Positions 1-5,703 of a stretch of 13,128 nt of DNA are shown in pieces. A program made the translations under genes and the position numbers. The notes below the pieces were generated by a model. It searched no databases, was not told where the DNA came from, and was given only the letters and a program-made list of their open reading frames with translations. Each line of letters opens with the position of its first letter. Within the stretch, counting starts at the first letter, position 1. Location of the stretch: NCBI GenBank assembly GCA_031280855.1, contig JAITGH010000182.1, positions 1-13,128 on the forward strand, read 5' to 3'. Source of the stretch: Oscillospiraceae bacterium. Its GTDB lineage: Bacteria > Bacillota > Clostridia > Oscillospirales > Oscillospiraceae.

Positions 1-455
1 TCTACGACAACATCGCGTTCGGCGCTCGAACCCACGGGATCAAGTCGCGGGTAGAGCTTGACTCCATCGTGGAGAGTTCGCTTCGCAACGCCGCGATCTG
101 GGACGAGGTCAAGGATCGCCTCCGCAAGCCCGCGCTCGGACTCTCCGGCGGTCAGCAGCAACGGCTCTGCATCGCTCGAGCGCTTGCGATCTCGCCGGAG
201 GTTATCCTGCTTGACGAGCCAACCAGCGCGCTCGACCCCATCTCCACCGGGAAGATCGAGGAACTGCTGCTATCGCTTCGCGGCCGTTACAGCATCGTCA
301 TCGTCACGCACAACATGCAACAGGCGACCCGAATCAGCGATAAGACCGCGTTCTTCCTGCTCGGCGACGTCGTCGAGTACAGCGATACCGAGACAATGTT
401 CGCCATGCCGAAAGATAAGCGCACCGAGGACTATATTACCGGAAGATTCGGCTGA
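1..455 (+). CDS. pstB: Phosphate ABC transporter ATPase PstB (5' end missing)
   Basis: This is the C-terminal part of the ATPase that powers high-affinity phosphate uptake by the PstSCAB complex at the inner face of the membrane. The reading frame is open from base 3 and begins [13 protein letters not shown], the stretch after the Q-loop that is characteristic of PstB. The ABC signature LSGGQQQR is followed by Walker B VILLDEP, the D-loop SALDP and the H-loop histidine in IVTHNMQQA. The end, [10 protein letters not shown], is the usual PstB terminus. Walker A and the N-terminal third lie before the window. A GTG at 69 is internal, not the start. phoU follows after 37 nt, as expected for a pst-pho operon, and pstS, pstC and pstA are probably just upstream. 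Identification is firm; only completeness is unknown. Confidence 0.96.
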   Translation, partial: YDNIAFGARTHGIKSRVELDSIVESSLRNAAIWDEVKDRLRKPALGLSGGQQQRLCIARALAISPEVILLDEPTSALDPISTGKIEELLLSLRGRYSIVIVTHNMQQATRISDKTAFFLLGDVVEYSDTETMFAMPKDKRTEDYITGRFG

Positions 456-492
456 AAACTTTGCCTAGTCTAACCCCAAAGGAGTAACCGTC

Positions 493-1149
493 ATGCGAAG
501 CCGTTTTGACGAACAGTTAGCGCACCTCAATCTCAGCCTGATCGAGATGGGCGCGTTAATCGAACGCGCAATCTCTGACGCTGTGCGTGCGCTCGAGCAC
601 CACGATGCCGAGCTTGCGCAGCAAGTCATCGCGGGCGACTCTGTCGTCAACGATAAGGAGAAAGACATCGAAAGCGCGTGCCTCAAGTTGCTGCTTAACC
701 AACAGCCGGTTGCGAGGGACTTGCGCCAGATCTCTACTGCGCTGAAGATGATTACGGACATGGAGCGCGTCGGCGACCACGCCGCTGACATCTCCGAGCT
801 CTGCATACTTCTCTCCGGGCAGGAGTATATCACGAACCTCGTCCACATCCCGAAGATGGCGGACGCGACGATCAAAATGCTGGGCGATTCCATCGACGCG
901 TTCGTGCGTAAGGATCTCGCACTCGCGGAGACCGTCATCGCCTACGACGACAACGTTGACGAGCTTTTCGACGTTGTCAAGCGCGACATGATCGAGCTTA
1001 TCCGTGAGAACGTCGAAAACGGCGAGCAAGCGCTCGACCTCCTCCAGATAGCCAAGTACCTCGAACGCATCGGCGATCACGCACAAAACATAGCGGAATG
1101 GGTCGTATTCTCTATAACCGGTATGCACAAGAACAAGCAACTGCTGTAA
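493..1149 (+). CDS. phoU: Phosphate signalling protein PhoU
   Basis: PhoU is a cytoplasmic all-helical protein that links the Pst transporter to the PhoR-type kinase and represses the phosphate regulon when phosphate is plentiful. The 218-residue product has the normal family length and the two-fold repeat of three-helix bundles. Each repeat carries its metal-binding signature: ERVGDHAAD at residues 91-99 and ERIGDHAQNIAEW at 191-203. The ATG is preceded by AAAGGAG (478-484) eight bases upstream, which decides the start. It sits between pstB and the response-regulator gene and shares one base with the latter (TAATG at 1147-1151). The gene order agrees with its role as the connector between transporter and two-component system. 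No key residue is missing. Confidence 0.96.
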   Translation: MRSRFDEQLAHLNLSLIEMGALIERAISDAVRALEHHDAELAQQVIAGDSVVNDKEKDIESACLKLLLNQQPVARDLRQISTALKMITDMERVGDHAADISELCILLSGQEYITNLVHIPKMADATIKMLGDSIDAFVRKDLALAETVIAYDDNVDELFDVVKRDMIELIRENVENGEQALDLLQIAKYLERIGDHAQNIAEWVVFSITGMHKNKQLL

Positions 1150-1841
1150 TGCGAAACGTCAGTACAGGTTCGGTATTCATCGTCGAGGACGACGCATCGA
1201 TCCGCGAGATGGTCGAGTACGCGCTGGAGACCGCCGGATTTACCGCACGCGGCTTCTCCGACGGCGAGGCGTTCCTCGCGGCGATCAAAGCGAGCGCGCC
1301 GGTACTGGTACTGCTCGATATAATGCTTCCCGGCGACGACGGGTTGACGCTCCTCAGGCGGCTTAAGTCCGCCGCTCGAACCCGCGATGTGCCCGTAATC
1401 ATGCTTACCGCGAAAGGCTCGGAGCTTGACCGCGTCAAGGGGCTGGACTTCGGAGCGGACGACTATATCGCGAAGCCGTTCTCCGTTATGGAGCTTATCT
1501 CTCGCATACGAGCGGTTCTGCGCCGTTACACGGCAGCCGCGCCTGCGGCTATCACTATCGGCGACGTTACAATCAGCACGGACAGCCGCAACGTCACCGT
1601 TTGCGATCAAGTGATTCCGCTGACGTTCAAGGAGTTCGAGCTTCTGCATTGCCTCATGCTGAACGAGGGGATCGTGATGACCCGCGACCGCTTGCTTGAT
1701 CTGATCTGGGGCTTCGACTTCGGCGGCGAGACCCGCACAGTCGACATGCACGTCAAGTCGCTTCGCAGTAAGCTCAAATCCGGCGGCGCGATCCTCAAAA
1801 CTGTTCGCAACGTCGGATACAAAGCCGAACCGCCCGCTTGA
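1149..1841 (+). CDS. phoB: PhoB/PhoP-type response regulator (OmpR family)
   Basis: This is the DNA-binding response regulator expected to control phosphate-starvation genes after phosphorylation by the adjacent kinase. From the ATG at 1149 it has 230 residues. The receiver domain (about 8-122) has the acidic pair D14-D15, phospho-acceptor D57 in VLLDIMLP, T87 in IMLTAK and K109 in YIAKPF. The C-terminal winged-helix domain (about 132-230) has the OmpR-type run LTFKEFELL, the turn TRDRLLDLIWG, and VDMHVKSLRSKL followed by the NVGYKAE wing. I preferred 1149 over an upstream in-frame ATG at 1098 because it gives the usual receiver start and a TAATG overlap with phoU, which suggests translational coupling; no good ribosome site is visible. 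Bacillus literature calls such genes phoP and actinobacterial ones regX3. The phosphate assignment rests on context. Confidence 0.93.
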   Translation: MRNVSTGSVFIVEDDASIREMVEYALETAGFTARGFSDGEAFLAAIKASAPVLVLLDIMLPGDDGLTLLRRLKSAARTRDVPVIMLTAKGSELDRVKGLDFGADDYIAKPFSVMELISRIRAVLRRYTAAAPAAITIGDVTISTDSRNVTVCDQVIPLTFKEFELLHCLMLNEGIVMTRDRLLDLIWGFDFGGETRTVDMHVKSLRSKLKSGGAILKTVRNVGYKAEPPA

Positions 1842-1874
1842 CCGTAATTACCGCAACGCACAGTGAGGTTCCGC

Positions 1875-3167
1875 ATGGCAAGACGCATTACGCTCACCGC
1901 CGCCGCGCTCATCGCCGCCGCAATCGCCGCGACCGCCGCGATTGTATGCGCGATTGTCAAATCCGTCACGCTTCAAACCGTGCTCGTCCTTATCCTGCCG
2001 CTTTCCGCGCTGTGCGCCGTCTTATCCGCGCTCGCTCGACTTTCCGCTAACCGCATTGTCCGGCCGCTGTCCGCGCCGGAGCTCGATTCGACGCTATCCC
2101 GACCATATGACGAGCTCGCGCCGCTCCTGTCCAGGATTGCCGATCAACGCCGCAGGATCGCCGACCAGCTCGACGATCTCCGTCGGCGTTCCGCCTCCAT
2201 CGACGCTATTATGGACAACATGGAAGAGGGGCTCGTGCTTATCGATCACGGCGGCGCGATCGCCGCAATCAACCGCAGTGCGCTTGCTATTCTCGCCACA
2301 CCGCGTCCTGACGTTGGCGCGAGTATCCTCGAGCTTGTACGCGACATCGAAATCCTCGAGTGCGTTCGGCACTCACTCTCAGGAGAGCGGCGCGAGCTAA
2401 TGCGGGAGTATCCCGGCAAGACCTGCCGCCTTATCTTCAGTCCCGCGCCGGAGCGCGGCGCGATCATCCTCATCCTCGACGTTACCGATCGCGCCAATGC
2501 CGAGCAGCGCAGGCGCGAGTTCTCCGCAAATGTCTCGCACGAGCTTAAGACTCCGCTGACCGGAATCTACGGCTATGCGGAGATGCTGCACGGCGATTTG
2601 GTCAAGCCCGGCGACGTGAAATTTGTCTCCGGCAAGATCCTCGACGAGACTCGCCGCCTGATCGCGTTGGTGGAAGACGTGCTGCTTATCTCACGCCTTG
2701 ACGAGGGCGCGGTCGTACGTGCGTTCGAGCCCGTCGACCTCCTCGCGACAGCGCGTGAGGTTGCGGAGTCGCTCGCACTCAAGGCTCTGCAATCCGGCGT
2801 GACGGTCACGGTCGCCGAATCTGCCGTGCTCGCGCACGCGGATCGAGCCATGATGTACGAGCTGCTGTACAACCTGATAGATAACGCGATCAAGTACAAC
2901 CGCGCCGGCGGTTCCGTGGACGTGCGGGCGGAGCACTCCGGCGGACGCGCCATCGTCTCCGTTCGCGATACCGGGATCGGTATCCCTCAAGAATCGCGGG
3001 ATCGAGTGTTCGAGCGCTTCTACCGCGCCGATAAGTCGCGCTCCAAGACTGTCGACGGCACCGGGCTCGGACTTGCGATCGTCAAGCATATCGTGCACAC
3101 GCATAACGGCAGTATCACGCTTACAAGCGCGGTCGGAGTCGGCACCACGGCAACCGTTACGCTATAG
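1875..3167 (+). CDS. phoR: PhoR-type sensor histidine kinase
   Basis: This membrane histidine kinase should phosphorylate the regulator encoded just upstream. From ATG 1875 it has 430 residues. Two helices (about 5-28 and 33-55) are joined by only a few residues, so there is essentially no outside sensor domain. A HAMP-like linker (about 57-107, with NRIVRPL) leads to a PAS domain (about 108-203, MDNMEEGLVLID to LDVTDR). HisKA follows with H222 in FSANVSHELKTPLTG. The ATPase domain has N337 in LIDNAIKYN, the G1 box DTGIGI (365-370), the F box FERFYRADKSRS and the G2 box GTGLGLAIV (395-403). GAGG at 1865-1868, six bases upstream, supports this start over an in-frame GTG at 1863. Signal input is probably intracellular, through the Pst transporter and PhoU. 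The stop codon sits in a perfect palindrome. Confidence 0.93.
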   Translation: MARRITLTAAALIAAAIAATAAIVCAIVKSVTLQTVLVLILPLSALCAVLSALARLSANRIVRPLSAPELDSTLSRPYDELAPLLSRIADQRRRIADQLDDLRRRSASIDAIMDNMEEGLVLIDHGGAIAAINRSALAILATPRPDVGASILELVRDIEILECVRHSLSGERRELMREYPGKTCRLIFSPAPERGAIILILDVTDRANAEQRRREFSANVSHELKTPLTGIYGYAEMLHGDLVKPGDVKFVSGKILDETRRLIALVEDVLLISRLDEGAVVRAFEPVDLLATAREVAESLALKALQSGVTVTVAESAVLAHADRAMMYELLYNLIDNAIKYNRAGGSVDVRAEHSGGRAIVSVRDTGIGIPQESRDRVFERFYRADKSRSKTVDGTGLGLAIVKHIVHTHNGSITLTSAVGVGTTATVTL

Positions 3168-3191
3168 CGTAACGGTGTGGCGTGACGCTAC
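3153..3191 (+). other. 24-nt perfect palindrome at the phoR stop plus adjoining hairpin
   Basis: Bases 3153-3164 (ACCGTTACGCTA) are the exact reverse complement of 3165-3176. The centre falls immediately before the phoR stop codon TAG (3165-3167). A second hairpin with six pairs, including one G-T, follows directly (3177-3182 with 3186-3191, 3-nt loop). The right arm TAGCGT can also pair with ACGCTA at 3185-3190, so alternative folds exist. No T-run follows, so this is not a standard intrinsic terminator. It may be an mRNA 3'-end stabiliser, part of a Rho-dependent stop, or a protein-binding site. Confidence 0.6.
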
Positions 3192-3267
3192 GGCGATCGT
3201 TATGTTGAGCGGTAGTGATTGTGCGTTTTGTTACGCAAAAAAATTTTCTCCGGTATGCAAAAAACTG

Positions 3268-3296
3268 TTGACATGCAGGCGGAAGTGTGGTAATAT
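3268..3296 (+). promoter_or_regulatory. Strong vegetative-type promoter of the tRNA unit
   Basis: TTGACA at 3268-3273 is separated by exactly 17 nt from TAATAT at 3291-3296. The tRNA-Val gene starts at 3308, so the leader would be only a few bases. Upstream are two A-tracts, GCAAAAAA starting at 3235 and again at 3257, 22 nt apart and therefore close to two helical turns. This resembles an UP element or bent DNA, common at stable-RNA promoters. The motifs are direct observations; activity is inferred. Confidence 0.85.
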
Positions 3297-3307
3297 AGCT
3301 TAGGTGA

Positions 3308-3383
3308 GGGCGATTAGCTCAGCTGGTAGAGCATCCGCTTGACGTGCGGAGGGTCAGCGGTTCAAGTCCGTTATCGCCCACCA
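3308..3383 (+). tRNA. tRNA-Val (anticodon GAC)
   Basis: The 76-nt cloverleaf has acceptor arm GGGCGAT (3308-3314) pairing with ATCGCCC (3373-3379), discriminator A and an encoded CCA (3381-3383). The D arm contains TAGCTCAGCTGGTAGAGC. The anticodon arm is TCCGC-TTGACGT-GCGGA, giving anticodon GAC, which reads valine codons GUC and GUU. The T arm contains GGTTCAAGTCC. The first gene after the strong promoter, it is probably co-transcribed with tRNA-Cys downstream. Confidence 0.97.
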
Positions 3384-3400
3384 CCTGTCTTCGCAAGAGG

Positions 3401-3418
3401 ACGGGAACCCCGTTTATA
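3401..3418 (+). other. Small hairpin after tRNA-Val
   Basis: ACGGG (3401-3405) and CCCGT (3409-3413) can pair around a 3-nt loop and are followed by TTATAAG. This could be a weak attenuating or processing site between the two tRNAs. The stem is short and the T-run poor, so I do not call it a terminator. Read another way, TTCGCA (3390-3395) and TTTATA (3413-3418), 17 nt apart, would make a weak promoter for tRNA-Cys. Confidence 0.25.
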
Positions 3419-3435
3419 AGCTTAATTATTTGCCC

Positions 3436-3492
3436 CATGCTAAAGCCGCCGGACGCATTCGCTTTGCCGGAAGCGTTCGGCGGGTTAGCGTG
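3436..3492 (+). repeat. Long imperfect hairpin between the two tRNAs
   Basis: CATGCTAA (3436-3443) pairs with TTAGCGTG (3485-3492), eight pairs with one G-T. Inside it, CCGCCGGACGC (3446-3456) pairs with GCGTTCGGCGG (3473-3483), eleven pairs with one G-T. They are separated by a 2x1 internal loop, giving about 19 pairs around a 16-nt loop. The same segment contains a 14-nt near-direct repeat, GCCGGACGCATTCG (3448-3461) and GCCGGAAGCGTTCG (3466-3479), 12 of 14 identical. No T-run follows. It could be a REP or MITE-like palindromic unit or an RNA-processing structure. Confidence 0.6.
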
Positions 3493-3514
3493 TCACGCGC
3501 ACGCGATCCATCTC

Positions 3515-3588
3515 GGCGCCATAGCCAAGAGGTAAGGCAGAGGTCTGCAAAACCTTTACCCCCGGTTCGATTCCGGGTGGCGCCTCCA
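3515..3588 (+). tRNA. tRNA-Cys (anticodon GCA)
   Basis: The 74-nt cloverleaf has acceptor arm GGCGCCA (3515-3521) pairing with TGGCGCC (3578-3584), discriminator T73 (3585), which is characteristic of tRNA-Cys, and encoded CCA (3586-3588). The anticodon loop is CTGCAAA, giving GCA. The T arm contains GGTTCGATTCC. No convincing promoter of its own is visible, so it probably shares the promoter at 3268-3296 with tRNA-Val. A 7-bp hairpin (TTGCTTC 3590-3596 with GAAGCAA 3606-3612) follows at once and may help 3' processing. Confidence 0.97.
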
Positions 3589-3668
3589 CTTGCTTCCTTC
3601 ATCGTGAAGCAACATTGCTCTATAAGTAGGCTCATTGCATGCTTATCCTTTCTTTCGGGCAACACCTT

Positions 3669-3697
3669 AATGACGGGCTTTTGCTCGTCATTTTTTC
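3669..3697 (+). terminator. Intrinsic terminator of the tRNA unit
   Basis: AATGACGGGC (3669-3678) pairs with GCTCGTCATT (3683-3692) over ten positions with one G-T, around a TTTT loop. Six T residues follow the arm (3691-3696). This is a classical Rho-independent terminator, ending the tRNA-Val/tRNA-Cys transcript before thiI. Confidence 0.93.
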
Positions 3698-3763
3698 CAT
3701 TCACTCAGAACCTGTATTCACAGGCTTAACCGCCGATTCTTTTACTTCTACGGAGATATTACC

Positions 3764-4921
3764 ATGTCCGAGTTTATCCTCATCAAAGAGGGCGAGCTTA
3801 CCCTCAAGGGGCTCAACCGCCGCAACTTCGAGGACTGCCTGATCCGCAACCTCAAGCGCAAGCTGAAGCCATGCGGCGATTTCGACTTCCGCGCCGCTCA
3901 GTCTATCGTGTACATCGAGCCAACCTCACAACTGTGCGACCTCAGCGCGGCGACCGAGCTTGCGCGCAAAACGTTCGGAGCCGCCGGAGTCGCTCGCGCC
4001 CGCTCCTGCCCGAAGGACGCACGCTCGATCGCCGACTGCGCCATCGACTACCTGCGTGCAGAGCTTTCCGCCGCCGCGTCGTTCAAAGTCGAGAGTAAAC
4101 GCTCGGACAAGCGCTATCCGCTGACGTCGATCCGGCTATCGCAATACGTGGGCGGCGAGATTGCGGACGCGTACCCCGCGATTGCCGTCGACGTGCACAA
4201 TCCGGAGCTTACCGTCAACGTCGAGATCCGCGAGGACTACGCCTACGTCCACGCCTCGAACAATAACGCCGCCGGAGGTTTGCCCGTCGGCTCATCCGGA
4301 AGCGCGGTCGCGTTGCTGTCCGGCGGGATCGACAGCCCCGTTGCGATCTGGATGATGGCGCGGCGCGGACTGCGCATTATCCCCGTCCACTTTCACTCGC
4401 CGCCCTACACGTCGGAACTCGCCAAGCAGAAAGTGCTTGACCTCGCGCAGATCCTTCTACCGTGGTGTGAGAAGCTAACCGTCGAGCTTATCCCGTTCAC
4501 CGACATCCAGGAGCAAATCCGGCAGCACTGCCCGGAGCCGCTGTTCACGGTCATCTCTCGCCGCTTCATGACTCGCATTGCCGCTCAAATCGCCGTCCGC
4601 AACGGCTGCGGCTCGCTCGTCACCGGTGAGAATCTCGGGCAAGTCGCAAGTCAGACTCAGGACTCCATCGCCGTCACTCAACAGTGCGTCGATCTTCCGA
4701 TTCTGCGTCCGCTAATCGGAATGGACAAGCAAGAGATAGTCGCGAGAGCGCGGCAGCTCGGCACTTTCGACACGTCCGTACTCCCATACGAGGACTGCTG
4801 TACGGTCTTCACGCCGCGCAAGCCGAAGACGAAGCCCAAACTTGACGACGTGCTTGCCGCCGAGTCTCGGCTTGATGTCGAGTCACTCGTGCGCTCCGCC
4901 ATTCTAAACTCTACGCGTTAA
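3764..4921 (+). CDS. thiI: tRNA 4-thiouridine synthase / sulfur transferase ThiI
   Basis: ThiI adenylates U8 of tRNA and replaces the oxygen with sulfur; in many bacteria it also serves thiamine-thiazole synthesis. The 385-residue protein has an N-terminal ferredoxin-like region (SEFILIKEGELTLKGLNR), a THUMP domain (about 60-165) and a PP-loop ATPase domain with SGGIDSP (186-192) and GENLGQVASQTQ (288-299). Near the end is YEDCC (342-346), which contains the catalytic cysteine position equivalent to Cys344 of the E. coli enzyme. As in Bacillus, there is no C-terminal rhodanese domain, so a cysteine desulfurase must provide the persulfide; none is adjacent here. GGAG (3752-3755) eight bases before ATG fixes the start. 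The gene is bounded by terminators on both sides and is probably monocistronic; its promoter was not resolved. Confidence 0.95.
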   Translation: MSEFILIKEGELTLKGLNRRNFEDCLIRNLKRKLKPCGDFDFRAAQSIVYIEPTSQLCDLSAATELARKTFGAAGVARARSCPKDARSIADCAIDYLRAELSAAASFKVESKRSDKRYPLTSIRLSQYVGGEIADAYPAIAVDVHNPELTVNVEIREDYAYVHASNNNAAGGLPVGSSGSAVALLSGGIDSPVAIWMMARRGLRIIPVHFHSPPYTSELAKQKVLDLAQILLPWCEKLTVELIPFTDIQEQIRQHCPEPLFTVISRRFMTRIAAQIAVRNGCGSLVTGENLGQVASQTQDSIAVTQQCVDLPILRPLIGMDKQEIVARARQLGTFDTSVLPYEDCCTVFTPRKPKTKPKLDDVLAAESRLDVESLVRSAILNSTR

Positions 4922-4945
4922 ACCTGTTTAATATCGCGTCTTTTT
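4913..4945 (+). terminator. Intrinsic terminator built across the thiI stop codon
   Basis: ACGCGTTAAA (4913-4922) pairs with TTTAA (4927-4931) and then CGCGT (4935-4939), skipping a three-base TAT bulge, around a CCTG loop. TTTTT follows at 4941-4945. The thiI stop TAA (4919-4921) is inside the left arm, so a ribosome finishing thiI would cover the stem. The fold and T-run are seen directly; termination is inferred. Confidence 0.75.
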
Positions 4946-5020
4946 GAGCACAATAGTACCATATACGCGCCGCAACTATTCGGCGGTGGAACTATAACAC
5001 TCAGAGAGGCAACGCATACA

Positions 5021-5359
5021 ATGCCGATAATAAATGTAAGCTTTGAAAGCCAAGATCAAGCCGACGCCGCAATGGCGAACCTCCGGCGCGGAGGGATTCC
5101 GTTCTCCGCGTCGTACCAAAATTCGGACGTCGACCCGCTGCCGGGCGGGTACCTCGCGCATATCGTGTACCCATCGACTGTCGCGTTCTCCGCGCTTGCA
5201 GGGCAAAGCAATCCCGGATACCTCGTCGCTACGAACGCGATCTCCGCCTCGCCTCATCTTGCCAGAGAGACGCGAGTCTCCGTCAGGCTCAACAGTGCGC
5301 ACCTCAGCCGCGCCTCCGCAATGCTTCGCAACTTCGGCGGATTCTCCATCACACAGTAA
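5021..5359 (+). CDS. Unrecognised 112-residue protein, ferredoxin-like fold pattern
   Basis: I do not recognise this family. The predicted protein has no signal peptide, membrane helix or cysteine and looks cytoplasmic. The pattern suggests a beta-alpha-beta unit (strand PIINVSFES 2-10, helix QDQADAAMANLRRGG 11-25, strand PFSASYQN 27-34), a central hydrophobic stretch (44-70) and a second strand-helix-strand unit (RETRVSVRL 82-90, helix 92-105, GGFSITQ 106-112). This would fit a small ferredoxin-like or ACT-like domain. AGAGG (5005-5009), eleven bases upstream of the ATG, supports the start. It lies between the thiI terminator and yqfC, with a perfect hairpin after it, so it may be its own transcript or head the yqfC-yqfD unit. 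Codon use matches its neighbours, supporting a real gene. Confidence 0.8.
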   Translation: MPIINVSFESQDQADAAMANLRRGGIPFSASYQNSDVDPLPGGYLAHIVYPSTVAFSALAGQSNPGYLVATNAISASPHLARETRVSVRLNSAHLSRASAMLRNFGGFSITQ

Positions 5360-5380
5360 CCCGCGTGGCTTTAGCGGTGA

Positions 5381-5410
5381 CCCGCGATAAATCTGCGTAT
5401 TTATCGCGGG
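5381..5410 (+). other. Perfect 12-bp hairpin before yqfC
   Basis: CCCGCGATAAAT (5381-5392) is exactly complementary to ATTTATCGCGGG (5399-5410), with a six-base loop CTGCGT. There is no T-run after it. It lies 15 nt upstream of the preferred yqfC ATG, and a further CCCGCG at 5360-5365 could compete for the right arm. It may regulate yqfC translation, protect an mRNA end or bind a protein. A perfect stem here argues that this stretch is non-coding. Confidence 0.65.
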
Positions 5411-5424
5411 CGCTCGGCATAAGT

Positions 5425-5703
5425 ATGGGTATGGAACATATCACGGACTTTCTGCGTTATGACGGGCTGGTCGCCGAGACACTCGGTATGCCGATCGTAA
5501 CGATCAGCGGACGCGGCGAGGTACGCATCGAGAATCATCTTGGGATCAGCGAGTACGAGTCCGGCGCGATCACCGTGCGCGGAGGCGCACCGACCGCGTC
5601 GCGCCGATTCGACATCCGCATCACCGGCTCGGAGCTGGAGATCCGCTCGATGAGCTCTGACGTTCTCGTCATTTCAGGGGTGATTCATGCCGTTACGCTC
5701 TAA
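5425..5703 (+). CDS. yqfC: YqfC, YabP/YqfC family sporulation protein
   Basis: YqfC is a small protein encoded next to yqfD; the pair is conserved in endospore formers and belongs to the mother-cell programme in Bacillus. The 92-residue product from ATG 5425 matches family length. It contains the family's beta-rich core: LGMPIVTISGRGEVRIENHLGI, then the turn SGAITVRGG and the closing SDVLVISGVIHAVTL. The start is uncertain: ATG 5425 and ATG 5431 both lack a good ribosome site, and an upstream GTG at 5365 would place the perfect hairpin inside the gene. I chose 5425 on length and because the hairpin looks non-coding. The 3' end overlaps yqfD by 17 nt, suggesting coupled translation. Biochemical activity is not known for the family. 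Confidence 0.87.
   Translation: MGMEHITDFLRYDGLVAETLGMPIVTISGRGEVRIENHLGISEYESGAITVRGGAPTASRRFDIRITGSELEIRSMSSDVLVISGVIHAVTL

Noticed and set aside
556..1140. 194-codon open frame on the minus strand over phoU
   Set aside because: It mirrors the GC-rich codon structure of phoU, has no ribosome site or recognisable domain, and phoU itself is certain.
1098..1148. Upstream ATG giving the response regulator 17 extra residues
   Set aside because: The extra residues precede the normal receiver start and would lie within the phoU frame overlap. The TAATG start at 1149 is more typical, though no ribosome site decides it.
1..3167. A horizontally acquired phosphate island
   Set aside because: Codon use and GC content match the housekeeping genes downstream, and no integrase, insertion sequence or attachment repeat is seen near the tRNAs.
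3222..3243. Hairpin TGCGT/ACGCA followed by A-run as a terminator
   Set aside because: On the + strand the run after the stem is A, not T. On the minus strand the T-run would precede the stem, and no minus-strand gene needs it.
5021..5359. Assignment to the DUF3343 sulfur/selenium carrier-like family because of the neighbouring thiI and the F-S...A...L..GI start
   Set aside because: The protein has no cysteine, so the expected cysteine of that family is missing, and the remainder does not match.
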